Source: Pseudomonas pseudonitroreducens | Lineage (GTDB): Bacteria; Pseudomonadota; Gammaproteobacteria; Pseudomonadales; Pseudomonadaceae | DNA length: 64,000 bases | Assembly (NCBI RefSeq): GCF_021603645.1 | Contig: NZ_BQHJ01000001.1 | Span: 620,001-684,000 of the forward strand | Direction of reading: 5' to 3' | Part shown: one piece after another, positions 35,535 to 43,515 of the stretch | Layout of the letters: every line of letters starts with the position of its first letter | Numbering within the stretch: the first letter of the stretch is position 1 | Notes under the pieces: model-generated | Told to the model about the DNA's origin: nothing | Databases searched by the model: none | The model's input: only the letters and a program-made list of their open reading frames with translations | Translations under genes and position numbers: made by a program

Positions 35535-35718
35535 AATGTTGAGTGGTCTGTAAATACAATCTGCGCAACGGTCGTTTCATCCCGTTCGTCAGCAATCGAG
35601 GGGCGCTGGATGGTGAGCGGGCCCCGTACTGGCGCGGCTTGCGCTGGGTATTCGGGGGCTTCTGAAGCGGGCGGCCGAGCAGGGCGAGAGAGGGGTTTTG
35701 GCGGGATGAATTACTTTT

Positions 35719-35728
35719 TTGTATACAA
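35719..35728. promoter_or_regulatory. Operator TTGTATACAA in the uraH promoter
   Basis: A perfect palindrome 136 bp before the uraH ATG. It includes a possible -10 TATACA with TTGGCG 18 bp upstream. Confidence 0.68.
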
Positions 35729-35863
35729 TAAGTCGTGTCGCTGGGTATATTCACTGCACTCAAACGCACCTGCGGGCTGTTCCGATGGCAGCTCGCTCAA
35801 TCGCATCAACAAGACAGAGGAGGAAGGTGTCGGCCGGCTCTGCCGCAGGACACCGATAAGCCC

Positions 35864-36217
35864 ATGGGACGCCTGACCACTCACGTACTGGATTCCGCCC
35901 ACGGCTGCCCTGGCCACGGCATCAAGATCGAGCTGTATCGCGTCGAAGGTCAGCAGCTGGAACTGATCACCACCCGCGTGACCAACGACGATGGCCGCTG
36001 TGACGAACCGCTGCTGCAGGGCGAAGACTTCCGTGCCGGCGTCTACCAGCTGCTGTTCAATGCCGGCGACTACTACCGCGCCCGTGGCGTGGAGCTGCCC
36101 CAGCCGGCGTTCCTCGACCAGGTCGTGCTGCGCTTCGGCATCGCCTCGGAAAGCGACCACTACCATGTGCCGCTGCTGATTTCCCCCTACAGCTACTCCA
36201 CCTATCGCGGCAGCTAG
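35864..36217 (+). CDS. uraH: 5-hydroxyisourate hydrolase
   Basis: 117 residues of the transthyretin-like family. It has the start GRLTTHVLDSAHGCPGHGI (His7) and the C-terminal signature YSTYRGS, which supplies active-site residues. It converts HIU made by PuuD to OHCU for UraD. No periplasmic signal is present. The upstream in-frame extension runs through the promoter, so the ATG at 35864 is used; its Shine-Dalgarno (AGGAC) is rather far. A terminator follows. Confidence 0.94.
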   Translation: MGRLTTHVLDSAHGCPGHGIKIELYRVEGQQLELITTRVTNDDGRCDEPLLQGEDFRAGVYQLLFNAGDYYRARGVELPQPAFLDQVVLRFGIASESDHYHVPLLISPYSYSTYRGS

Positions 36218-36263
36218 TCCCCGCCCATAGGTCTTCCCCCCGACTCTTCGTGGAGTCTTCCTC

Positions 36264-36291
36264 AGCCCGCCCACACTGCGGGCTTTTTTTT
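36264..36291 (+). terminator. Terminator after uraH
   Basis: AGCCCGC-CCACACT-GCGGGCT followed by eight T. Confidence 0.9.
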
Positions 36292-36364
36292 GCCCGTGAT
36301 GTTTCGCGCGCAGGCTTGGCGGTGCTGGTCTAGAACTACTGCAACCCTCCTGTCCGAGAATCCC

Positions 36365-38161
36365 ATGAGCAGAATCATGATCGTCGAAGAACAGCCGGTA
36401 ACGCGTCATGCCTTGCGGCTGATGATGGAGGCCGACCGACATGAGGTGGTGGGCGAGGCCGACAACGGGCCGGATGCACTGCATCAGGCGCGACTGTGCA
36501 AGCCCGATCTGATGATCCTGGAGCTTTCCATTCCACGCCTGGGCGGGCTGGAAGTGCTGCAACGCCTGGTGGCCCAGGACTCTCCGGTCAAGGTGCTGGT
36601 GCTCACCTCGCAGGATTCGGAGTACTTCGCCGGACGCTGCCTGACCGCCGGGGCTGCCGGCTTCGTCAGCAAACAGGAGGACCCGCAGGCCGTGCGCGAA
36701 GCGGTGCGCGCGATCGCCCAGGGGCACAGTTACTTTCCCAGCCATGCCCTGGGCAGTGTCAGCGCTGCCGAGGAGGCCGGGCATGGCAACCTCCTGCGGG
36801 ATCTCTCGGTGCGCGAACTGAGCGTGCTGCAACTGTTGGCGCAAGGGCTGAGCAACATCGCCATCGCTGACCAGTTGTCGATCAGCGACAAGACCGTGAG
36901 TACCTACAAGGTGCGGCTGATGCAGAAGCTCCACGCCAAGTCGCTGGTTGAGCTGATCGATATCGGCAGGCGCCACGGTCTGGTCAAAGGCGGCGATAGA
37001 CAGGAATCCGAGGCGGTTCCGGCCGAGCTGAGTGATGAGCAACTTCAGGAGCTGGCGCTGATTCGCAGCATGCTCGATGCGCTGCCCCAGCCGATGTCCG
37101 TGCGTGGTCTGGATGGCCGGATCCTGTTCTGCAATCGCAGCATGCTGCAGATGTTCGGCCTGGAGCTGGATGAGATCGTCGGAAAGACGCTCGGCGAGTT
37201 GGGTTTCTTCTCCAATCCCGTGGAGGCGGAAGTTTTCCGCAAGAAGCATCTGGAAGCCATCGTCAAGGGTGAGCCCTTTGACATCGACGTGGAGTTTCGT
37301 AGCCCCGCAGGGCGCAAGGTGTTTCACCACTGGGGGCGGCCTTATCGCGACAGCAAGGATGAATTGATCGGAGCGATCTGCGGCTCCATCGACATTACCG
37401 GGCGTGACGAACTGGTGCGCGCCTTGCGCAATGCCAATGCGCGTATCGACGCGATCAGCCGCGGCAAGAGCCAGTACCTGGCGGGTATTGGCGGGGAGCT
37501 GCAAGGGCCGTTGCAGAACATCCTGGTAATGCTCGATCTGGCCCAGGACCCGAGTGACCCTTCGCGGCGGCTGGAGCCGCTGTCCGTCGCGCGGGGGCTG
37601 GTCGGCAATCTCCTTCACCTGCTGGGTGATCTGCAGACACTGAGCCTCGCCAAGTCCGGGCGCCTGCAGTTGAATCCGGAGGTGGTCGATCTACGCGCCT
37701 TGCTCGACGGCCAGTTGCAGTTGCTGGCCGCAGACGCCGCCGCCAAAGGGCTGGAGTTGAAGACAGATTTCGACCTGGCGCTGGATTGCAATGTCTGGTG
37801 CGACCCGCAGCGTTTGCGCGAGACGGTCGGCAACTTGCTGAACAACGCGTTGAAGTTCACCGAAGAGGGCTCCATCCGCTTGCGTCTGGTGGCGCGCGGG
37901 CAGGGCAAGGGCATGGTCGGCGTGCGGATCGATGTGGCGGATACCGGCACAGGCATGACGCCCGATGTTCTCGACGGTCTCTTCGAGCCGTACTCGCATA
38001 CCCTCGACGGCTACCGCGTCAGTCATGGCAGCACCGGTCTGGGCCTGGCCCTGTGCCGCAGTCTGCTGGAGCAGATGGGCGGACAGATCAGCGTGAAGAG
38101 CCGACTGGGAGAGGGGACCGAATTCAGCGTGTCGCTGATCCTGCCGGACGCTTCGGTCTAG
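36365..38161 (+). CDS. Fused receiver-HTH-PAS-histidine-kinase-like protein with both phospho-acceptors substituted
   Basis: 598 residues. A receiver domain (1-120) has Glu53 where the phospho-acceptor Asp should be (LMILELSIPRLGG), though Thr81 and Lys103 are kept. A LuxR/NarL-type HTH follows (146-205: LSVRELSVLQLLAQGLSN, DKTVSTYKVRLMQKL). A PAS domain is at about 228-345. A dimerisation helix pair has QYLAGIGGELQGPL (370-383) where a kinase has S-H-E-L-R-T-P. The HATPase domain is intact (NLLNNALKFT 490-499, DTGTGM 526-531, GSTGLGLAL 555-563). Such a NarL-type regulator fused to a sensor core in one chain is unusual. It sits inside the purine gene cluster but has its own start 147 bp after uraH. 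Confidence 0.85.
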   Translation: MSRIMIVEEQPVTRHALRLMMEADRHEVVGEADNGPDALHQARLCKPDLMILELSIPRLGGLEVLQRLVAQDSPVKVLVLTSQDSEYFAGRCLTAGAAGFVSKQEDPQAVREAVRAIAQGHSYFPSHALGSVSAAEEAGHGNLLRDLSVRELSVLQLLAQGLSNIAIADQLSISDKTVSTYKVRLMQKLHAKSLVELIDIGRRHGLVKGGDRQESEAVPAELSDEQLQELALIRSMLDALPQPMSVRGLDGRILFCNRSMLQMFGLELDEIVGKTLGELGFFSNPVEAEVFRKKHLEAIVKGEPFDIDVEFRSPAGRKVFHHWGRPYRDSKDELIGAICGSIDITGRDELVRALRNANARIDAISRGKSQYLAGIGGELQGPLQNILVMLDLAQDPSDPSRRLEPLSVARGLVGNLLHLLGDLQTLSLAKSGRLQLNPEVVDLRALLDGQLQLLAADAAAKGLELKTDFDLALDCNVWCDPQRLRETVGNLLNNALKFTEEGSIRLRLVARGQGKGMVGVRIDVADTGTGMTPDVLDGLFEPYSHTLDGYRVSHGSTGLGLALCRSLLEQMGGQISVKSRLGEGTEFSVSLILPDASV

Positions 38162-38261
38162 CGCCCAGGCGGAGCTGTCTGCTTCGTTCGAAATGTGCCG
38201 CGGGGCGACACGAGTGCGCTTTTCGGGGCTTTTGAGCCGGATTCCAGCTGGCAGAAAATCC

Positions 38262-38292
38262 AAGGCCCCGGCTACCAATAGCCGGGGCCTTG
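38262..38292. terminator. Bidirectional terminator
   Basis: AAGGCCCCGGCT-ACCAAT-AGCCGGGGCCTT between the converging fused-regulator and azgA genes. Confidence 0.82.
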
Positions 38293-38308
38293 TGCTGTAT
38301 CGGGCGCC

Positions 38309-39655
38309 TTAGAGGAAGATGAACTTGGCCACGAAGATCGCGCACAGCGCGTACAGGCTGATGGTCACGTCCTTGTGGCGGCCGGTGAAGACCTTCATCG
38401 CCACGTAGGTCACGAAGCCCAGCGCGATGCCGTCGGCGACCGAGAAGGTCAGCGGCATCATGATCACGGTGACGATGGCCGGGATGGTCTCGGTGTGCTC
38501 GTTCCAGTCGATGTGGGCCATGCCGCCCATCATCAGCATGGCGACGTAGATCAGCGCACCGGCGGTGGCGTAGGCGGGGATCATGCCGGCCAGCGGGGCG
38601 AAGAACATTGCCGCGACGAACAGCACGCCGACCACCACGGCGGTCAGGCCGGTGCGGCCACCGGCGGCGACGCCCGCTGCGCTCTCAACGTAGCTGGTCA
38701 CCGGCGGTACGCCGAGCACCGCGCCGAAGGCGCTGGAGGTGCTGTCGGCCTTCATCGCTTTCGACAGGTTCTCGATGCGGCCGTCCTCGCGTACCAGGTG
38801 CGCGCGCTGGGCTACGCCCATCAGGGTGCCGGCGGTGTCGAACATGTGCACGAAGAGGAAGGCCAGGATCACGCTGATCATGGTCACGTTGAACGCGCCG
38901 GAGATATCCATGGCCATGAAGGTCGGCGCCAGGCTCGGCGGCATGGAGAACACGCCGCCGAACTGGACGATGCCCAGGGCGATGCCGGCCACGGTGACGG
39001 TGAGGATGCTGATCAGGATGCCGCCGAACACGCGGCGGTACTCCAGCACTGCGATCATCAGGAAGCAGATGGCGGCGAGCAGCGGGCCGGGGCTGGTCAG
39101 GTCACCCAGGTGCACCAGGGTGGCGGGGCTGGCGACCACGATGCCGGCGGTCTTCAGGCCGATCAGCCCGAGGAACAGGCCGACGCCCGCGCCCATGGCG
39201 AAGCGCAGGCTGACCGGAATGCTGTTGAGCAGCCATTCGCGGATGCGCGAGAAGGTCAGGATCATGAAGGCGATGCCGGAGATGAACACCGCGCCCAGCG
39301 CGATCTCCCAGCTGTAGTTCATGGTCTTGACCACGGTGTAGGTGAAGAAAGCGTTGAGGCCCATGCCCGGTGCCAGGCCCACCGGCCAGTTGGCGTACAG
39401 GCCCATGAGGAAGCAGCCGAGCGCCGCGGCCAGGCAAGTGGCGACGAACGCGGCGCCATGGTCGATGCCGGCGTCGGCCATGATGTTGGGGTTGACGAAG
39501 ATGATGTACGCCATGGTGATGAAGGTCGTGAGACCCGCGGCGAGTTCGGTCTTCACGGTGGTGCCGTGCTGGCTCAGCTTGAACAGGCGTTCGAGCAGGC
39601 CGGTGGCGGGGGGACTGGATGCAAAGGCTTGTTGTTCTTGTTTGGTGCTTTCCAC
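38309..39655 (-). CDS. AzgA-type NCS2 purine permease
   Basis: 448 residues with 12-14 helices, of the AzgA (adenine/guanine/hypoxanthine) branch of NCS2. Markers are TTFITMAYIIFVNPNIMADAG, GLAPGMGLNAFFTYTVV, FVHMFDTAGTLMGVAQRAHLV and GVPPVTSYVESAAGVAAGGRTGLTAVV (pieces). The start is GTG 39655 with AGGAG eight bases upstream; a TTG five codons earlier was rejected because it overlaps that Shine-Dalgarno. It imports purine bases that feed GuaD and Xdh. Its promoter carries a TTGTGTACAA operator and a TGACCTTTGGGTCA palindrome. Confidence 0.91.
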   Translation of the reverse strand: MESTKQEQQAFASSPPATGLLERLFKLSQHGTTVKTELAAGLTTFITMAYIIFVNPNIMADAGIDHGAAFVATCLAAALGCFLMGLYANWPVGLAPGMGLNAFFTYTVVKTMNYSWEIALGAVFISGIAFMILTFSRIREWLLNSIPVSLRFAMGAGVGLFLGLIGLKTAGIVVASPATLVHLGDLTSPGPLLAAICFLMIAVLEYRRVFGGILISILTVTVAGIALGIVQFGGVFSMPPSLAPTFMAMDISGAFNVTMISVILAFLFVHMFDTAGTLMGVAQRAHLVREDGRIENLSKAMKADSTSSAFGAVLGVPPVTSYVESAAGVAAGGRTGLTAVVVGVLFVAAMFFAPLAGMIPAYATAGALIYVAMLMMGGMAHIDWNEHTETIPAIVTVIMMPLTFSVADGIALGFVTYVAMKVFTGRHKDVTISLYALCAIFVAKFIFL

Positions 39656-39753
39656 AGCGGTACTCCTCAACGCTCTTGTTGTTGGTCCCTTGCCGTCGGC
39701 TGGTTCACCTGCGTCCCTTGCGCTAACGGAAAGAGTTGTGAGGGTGTGAATGT

Positions 39754-39767
39754 TGACCTTTGGGTCA
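39754..39767. promoter_or_regulatory. Palindrome TGACCTTTGGGTCA downstream of the azgA promoter
   Basis: It lies about 10-22 bp past the predicted transcription start. It closely resembles the two sites in front of xdhA. Confidence 0.6.
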
Positions 39768-39782
39768 GGAAGTCACGCCGCG

Positions 39783-39810
39783 ATTATGCAGTTGTGTACA
39801 AAAAGTTCAA
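39783..39810 (-). promoter_or_regulatory. Promoter of the azgA-type gene
   Basis: Minus strand -35 TTGAAC (39810-39805), 16-bp spacer and -10 CATAAT (39788-39783). The -35 is identical to that of the urate permease promoter. Confidence 0.7.
39792..39801. promoter_or_regulatory. Operator TTGTGTACAA in the azgA promoter spacer
   Basis: It lies between -35 and -10, a position expected to block RNA polymerase. Confidence 0.68.
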
Positions 39811-39951
39811 ATAATGTTTAGTGTCTTGCTGAAAGATTTTTACAAGCAAAGCGTCGGAATGGTCGCACGTCGATCTTCTCCAAGTTCCTGCGCCGCGCGG
39901 CCTGGGGCTTGCTAGCGAGTCACTCGCGACGGCTGCACGATAGTGGCCACT

Positions 39952-39961
39952 TTGTGTACAC
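39952..39961. promoter_or_regulatory. Operator-like TTGTGTACAC upstream of the GntR gene
   Basis: Nine of ten bases fit TTGTGTACAA. It covers a possible -10 (TACACT) of the regulator gene, suggesting autoregulation. Confidence 0.58.
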
Positions 39962-40050
39962 TGTGCCCCATGCCTGGCCCGCGGCCAGCTTCACTCCAGC
40001 CCCCACGGATTTCGCGCCGGTTCAACCCGGCTGAGCAGGGTTCGACTCCG

Positions 40051-40827
40051 ATGACCGACCAGTTGCAACAGATCAGGAAGCAGCCGCGCAATGGCAAGGC
40101 GCGCAGCGGCACTCAGGACGAGATCGTCTACGCGCACATCTTCGATGCCATCCTCGAGCAGCGCCTGGCTCCCGGTACCAAGCTGAGCGAAGAGGCCCTC
40201 GGCGAGATCTTCGGCGTCAGCCGCACCATCATCCGCCGTGCCCTGTCGCGCCTGGCCCACGAGCAGGTCGTGCTGCTGCGCCCGAACCGTGGCGCCGTGG
40301 TGGCCAGCCCGAGCATCGACGAAGCCCGGCAGATTCTCTTCGCCCGCCGCACCGTCGAGCGCGCAATCACCGAACTGGCCGTGGACAACGCCAGCAGCGA
40401 TACCCTGGCCGAACTGCGCGACATGGTGAAACAGGAGCAATCCAGCTTCGCCCGCGGCGACCGCGGCGCTGGCATCCGTCTTTCCGGCGAGTTCCACCTC
40501 AAGCTTGCCGAGATGGCGAAGAACGCTCCCCTGGTGGTATTCCAGCGCAGCCTGGTGTCGCAGACCTCGCTGATCATCGCCCAGTACGAAAGCGGTGGCC
40601 GTTCGCACTGCTCGTTCGACGAGCACAACGAGATCCTCGACGCCATCGAAAAGGGCGACAAGGAAAAGGCCGTGACCCTGATGATGCACCACATGGCGCA
40701 CATCGACGACAAGCTGAACCTGGACGTGGACGGCGCTTCCGGCGACCTGCACGCAGTGTTCTCGCACCTGCTGGCGGGCAAGAAGAAGCCGCGCCGCAGC
40801 AAGGCTGACGCCGACTCGGCGGCCTGA
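40051..40827 (+). CDS. GntR-family regulator, FadR/FCD subfamily, probable purine-catabolism regulator
   Basis: 258 residues. The winged helix (about 20-90: LAPGTKLSEEALGEIFGVSRTIIRRALSRLAHEQVV, RPNRGAVVASP) precedes an all-helical FCD ligand domain with GEFHLKLAEMAKN and the DEHNEILDAIEKGDKEKA helix. The tail is Lys/Arg-rich. FadR-type proteins bind short palindromes with GT-AC cores, consistent with TTGTRTACAA. It is divergent from azgA with operator copies on both sides. It corresponds to PA1520 from memory. The ATG at 40051 is the conserved-domain start. Confidence 0.9.
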   Translation: MTDQLQQIRKQPRNGKARSGTQDEIVYAHIFDAILEQRLAPGTKLSEEALGEIFGVSRTIIRRALSRLAHEQVVLLRPNRGAVVASPSIDEARQILFARRTVERAITELAVDNASSDTLAELRDMVKQEQSSFARGDRGAGIRLSGEFHLKLAEMAKNAPLVVFQRSLVSQTSLIIAQYESGGRSHCSFDEHNEILDAIEKGDKEKAVTLMMHHMAHIDDKLNLDVDGASGDLHAVFSHLLAGKKKPRRSKADADSAA

Positions 40828-40838
40828 TCGCCGAGCCA

Positions 40839-40870
40839 GAAAAAAGCCCCGCCATTGCGGGGCTTTTTCG
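40839..40870 (+). terminator. Terminator after the GntR gene
   Basis: AAAAAAGCCCCGC-CATT-GCGGGGCTTTTT. Confidence 0.9.
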
Positions 40871-40919
40871 TTTCTGCACGGGGCGCTTTTGGTATTCGTC
40901 CTGGCGCGCAATGCTTTTC

Positions 40920-41000
40920 GTAGGAGCGAGCTTGCTCGCGAACTCGCTTCCCTCCGGAACCTTCAGGGTGCAATGCGTTCGCGAGCAAGCTCGCTCCTAC
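40920..41000. repeat. R1 inverted repeat overlapping the 3' end of the outer-membrane factor gene
   Basis: Arms GTAGGAGCGAGCTTGCTCGC and its complement are about 30 bp apart. The right arm (ending 41000) contains the stop codon of the next minus-strand gene. Confidence 0.85.
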
Positions 41001-42439
41001 AGGTTCTGGGCGCTTTGCTCGGTCTGCTGCCAGCCGCCACCCAGTGACTTGTAGAGCAGCACCAGCGTAGTCGCCACGGCTTCGCGGCTGCGTACCTGCT
41101 GTTCCTCGGTGGCCAGCAGCTCGCGCTGCGCGCTGAGTACGTTGAGGAAGTCGACCGCACCGGCCTTGTACTGCTCGCGGGCGTTGGCCAGGGCAGTGCG
41201 GCCATGTTCGGCGGCGCTGTCCAGACTGGCCAGACGGCGTTGCTCGGCGGCGTAGTCGGTGAGCGCATCGTCCACTTCGCGCCAGGCGTTGAGCACCGTG
41301 CGCCGGTAGGCGATAGCCGATTCCTGCTGCTGCGCCTCGCGCAGGGCGAGCATGCCCTTCAGTCGGCCGCCCTCGAAGATCGGCAGCGACAGGCTCGGGC
41401 CGATACCGAAGGTGTGGCTGTTCCAGTCACCGAAGTTGGACAGTTGCAGTGCCTGGAAGCCGAAGCTGCCGTTGAGGCTGATGCGCGGATAGAAGTCCGC
41501 CTTGGCCACGCCGATGCTGGCGGTGGCGGCATGCAGCGCGGCTTCGGCGCGGCGGATATCCGGGCGGCGCTGGGCCAGCTCCGAGGGCAGGCCGACCGGC
41601 ACGCCACGGGGTGGCTGCGGCAGGGGCCTGGCCTGGGCGAGCTCGGCTTGCAGCGCCCCGGGTGCCTCGCCGAGCAGGTAGCCCAGGGCGTTGATCAGTC
41701 GCGCCTGGCGCTTCTGGCTGTCGGGCAGGCGCGCCTCGATGCTGGCCACCTGTGTCAGGGCTTCGGCAACGTCAAGTTCGGTAGCGACGCCATCGGCGCG
41801 ACGCAGGCGGGTCAGTTCCAGGCTGCGCTGGGCGATCTCCAGGTTGCTGCGGATGATCGCTTCCAGGTCCTGTTCGGCGCGCAGTTGCAGGTAGTTGCGC
41901 GCAGTTTCGGCGAGCACCGAGACCAGCACGTCGCGGCGGCTTTCCTCGGTGGCCTGCACGTTGGCGTCGGCGGCTTCCAGTTGGCGGCGCACGCGCCCCC
42001 AGAAGTCCAGCTCCCAGGACAGGTCGAAGCTGCCATCGAGCTGGTTGAAGTTGTCCTTGCCGGCCTTGCCCGACGGGTCGCTCAGGCCGACTTCGCTGTT
42101 GCGCTTGCGCTGGTAGCCCAGGTCCGCACCGACATTGGGTACGGCGTCGCCGCCCAGCGCCTGGCGGATCGCCCGGCTTTGCTGCAGGCGTGCGTCGGCT
42201 TCGCGCAGGTCGAGGTTGGCGGCGGCCACGCGGTGTTGCAGGTCATTCAGCTGCGAGTCGCCCAGCAGTGTCCACCACTGCGCTTCCAGGGGCGCATCGA
42301 GCGCCTGGCTCGGCGTCTGGCCGCGCTGGGCGGACCAGTTCACCGCGTCGGCATCGCCCGGACGTTGGAAGTCCGGACCGACGCTGCAAGCGCTGAGCGC
42401 GAGCAGGGCAACGAACAGAGGCGTGCGGGCGGCGATCAT
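40997..42439 (-). CDS. NodT-family outer-membrane efflux lipoprotein
   Basis: 480 residues of the OprM/NodT family. It has a lipobox LLALSAC (Cys18), two repeated helical-hairpin/barrel halves (AANLDLREADARLQQSRA, VSVLAETARNYLQLRAEQ; ADFYPRISLNGSFG, YRRTVLNAWREVDDALTDY) and RPDIRRAEAALHAATASIGVAKADFYPR. It forms the channel of the tripartite pump encoded with it, and its ATG overlaps the upstream adaptor gene by four bases. The stop codon lies in an R1 repeat arm. Confidence 0.92.
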   Translation of the reverse strand: MIAARTPLFVALLALSACSVGPDFQRPGDADAVNWSAQRGQTPSQALDAPLEAQWWTLLGDSQLNDLQHRVAAANLDLREADARLQQSRAIRQALGGDAVPNVGADLGYQRKRNSEVGLSDPSGKAGKDNFNQLDGSFDLSWELDFWGRVRRQLEAADANVQATEESRRDVLVSVLAETARNYLQLRAEQDLEAIIRSNLEIAQRSLELTRLRRADGVATELDVAEALTQVASIEARLPDSQKRQARLINALGYLLGEAPGALQAELAQARPLPQPPRGVPVGLPSELAQRRPDIRRAEAALHAATASIGVAKADFYPRISLNGSFGFQALQLSNFGDWNSHTFGIGPSLSLPIFEGGRLKGMLALREAQQQESAIAYRRTVLNAWREVDDALTDYAAEQRRLASLDSAAEHGRTALANAREQYKAGAVDFLNVLSAQRELLATEEQQVRSREAVATTLVLLYKSLGGGWQQTEQSAQNL

Positions 42440-43500
42440 TGCACGGCTACCTTCTGCTCATCCGGCGCGTGCTTGCCGGTGTCGATACGAGCGATCACCG
42501 ACATGCCCACGCGCAGCTTGTCACGCAGCGGCTGGTCGGCGTCGAGGACGATCTTCACCGGGATGCGCTGGACGATCTTGGTGAAGTTGCCGGTAGCGTT
42601 GTCCGGAGCTATGGGCGCAAAGCTCAGGCCGGTGGCCGGGGCGATGCTGTCGACATGACCGCGCAGCTTTTCGCCGGGGAAGGTGTCGATGCTGATCTCC
42701 ACGCTCTGGCCGGGCTGCACGTCGGTCAGCTGGGTCTCCTGGAAGTTGCCGACGACATAGGCGTCCTGCAGGGGAACCACGGCGAGCAGAGCATTGCCTG
42801 GCGTGGTGTAGGCGCCGACGCGCACGGCGCGGCGGCCGACCATGCCGTCGAACGGCGCACGAATTTCGGTGTACGACAGGTTCAGTTGTGCCTGCTGCAA
42901 CTGCGCTTGCCCACGCTTCAAGGCGCCGAGAGCTTCGGCCTGCTGCGCCAGCAGCACGTCGAGCTGCTTGCGAGCGGCGAGGGCGGCGGCCTTGTTCTTG
43001 TCCAGCACGGCCTTCGCCGAGTCGACATGCGAGCGCGCCTGCTGGGCGTTCTGCAGCGTACCGGCGCCTTGAGTGGCGAGGTGCTGGTAGCGATTGAGTT
43101 CCTGCGTGGCGAAGGTCAGCGCGGCCTGGTCGGCCTGTACTTGCGCGGCCGTCTGGGCGATCACCGCCTGCTGGCGCTCGAGGTCGGCGGCGACGTGGTG
43201 GTGACGTGCCTCGGCGGCCAGCACGTCGGCTTCGGCGGCATCCAGCGCGGCACGGTAGTCGCGGGCGTCGATGCGCGCCAGGACCTGACCGGCCTTCACC
43301 GACTGGTTGTCTTCCACCAGCACTTGCTCGATGAAGCCGGCGACTTTCGGCGCCACCAGGGTGAAGTCGGCATGGACGTAGGCGTCGTCGGTGCTCTGCT
43401 CGCGGCTCGGGGCGAGCAGGCGCAGCAGCAGGTAGACGACAAGGGCGAGCAGCACGGCGACCAGGGCCAGACTGCCGCGACGGGAGCTGAGTTTCGACAT
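42436..43500 (-). CDS. HlyD/EmrA-type periplasmic adaptor
   Basis: 354 residues with one N-terminal membrane anchor (about 11-29). The biotinyl-lipoyl halves are TDDAYVHADFTLVAPKVAGFIEQVLVEDNQSVKAGQ and LSYTEIRAPFDGMVGRRAVRVG. A long helical hairpin (about 82-200) and a beta-barrel domain (VVGNFQETQLTDVQPGQ) complete it. It bridges the MFS pump and the outer-membrane channel. It starts 15 bp downstream of the MFS gene stop. Confidence 0.92.
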   Translation of the reverse strand: MSKLSSRRGSLALVAVLLALVVYLLLRLLAPSREQSTDDAYVHADFTLVAPKVAGFIEQVLVEDNQSVKAGQVLARIDARDYRAALDAAEADVLAAEARHHHVAADLERQQAVIAQTAAQVQADQAALTFATQELNRYQHLATQGAGTLQNAQQARSHVDSAKAVLDKNKAAALAARKQLDVLLAQQAEALGALKRGQAQLQQAQLNLSYTEIRAPFDGMVGRRAVRVGAYTTPGNALLAVVPLQDAYVVGNFQETQLTDVQPGQSVEISIDTFPGEKLRGHVDSIAPATGLSFAPIAPDNATGNFTKIVQRIPVKIVLDADQPLRDKLRVGMSVIARIDTGKHAPDEQKVAVQ

Positions 43501-43515
43501 GGGCAGACCTTTGAA

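Larger units (their letters stand above)
35455..35863. other. 409-bp divergent control region puuE / uraH
   Basis: It holds both operators and promoters. The uraH leader has a purine-rich GAGGAGGAAGG at about 35817-35827 not followed closely by an in-frame start. No ORF is supported here. Confidence 0.65.

Noticed and set aside
36365-38161. That the fused regulator is two genes merged by a sequencing error
   Set aside because: The frame is continuous, linker regions look natural and there is no internal start with a ribosome site at the PAS domain; still, reads should be checked.
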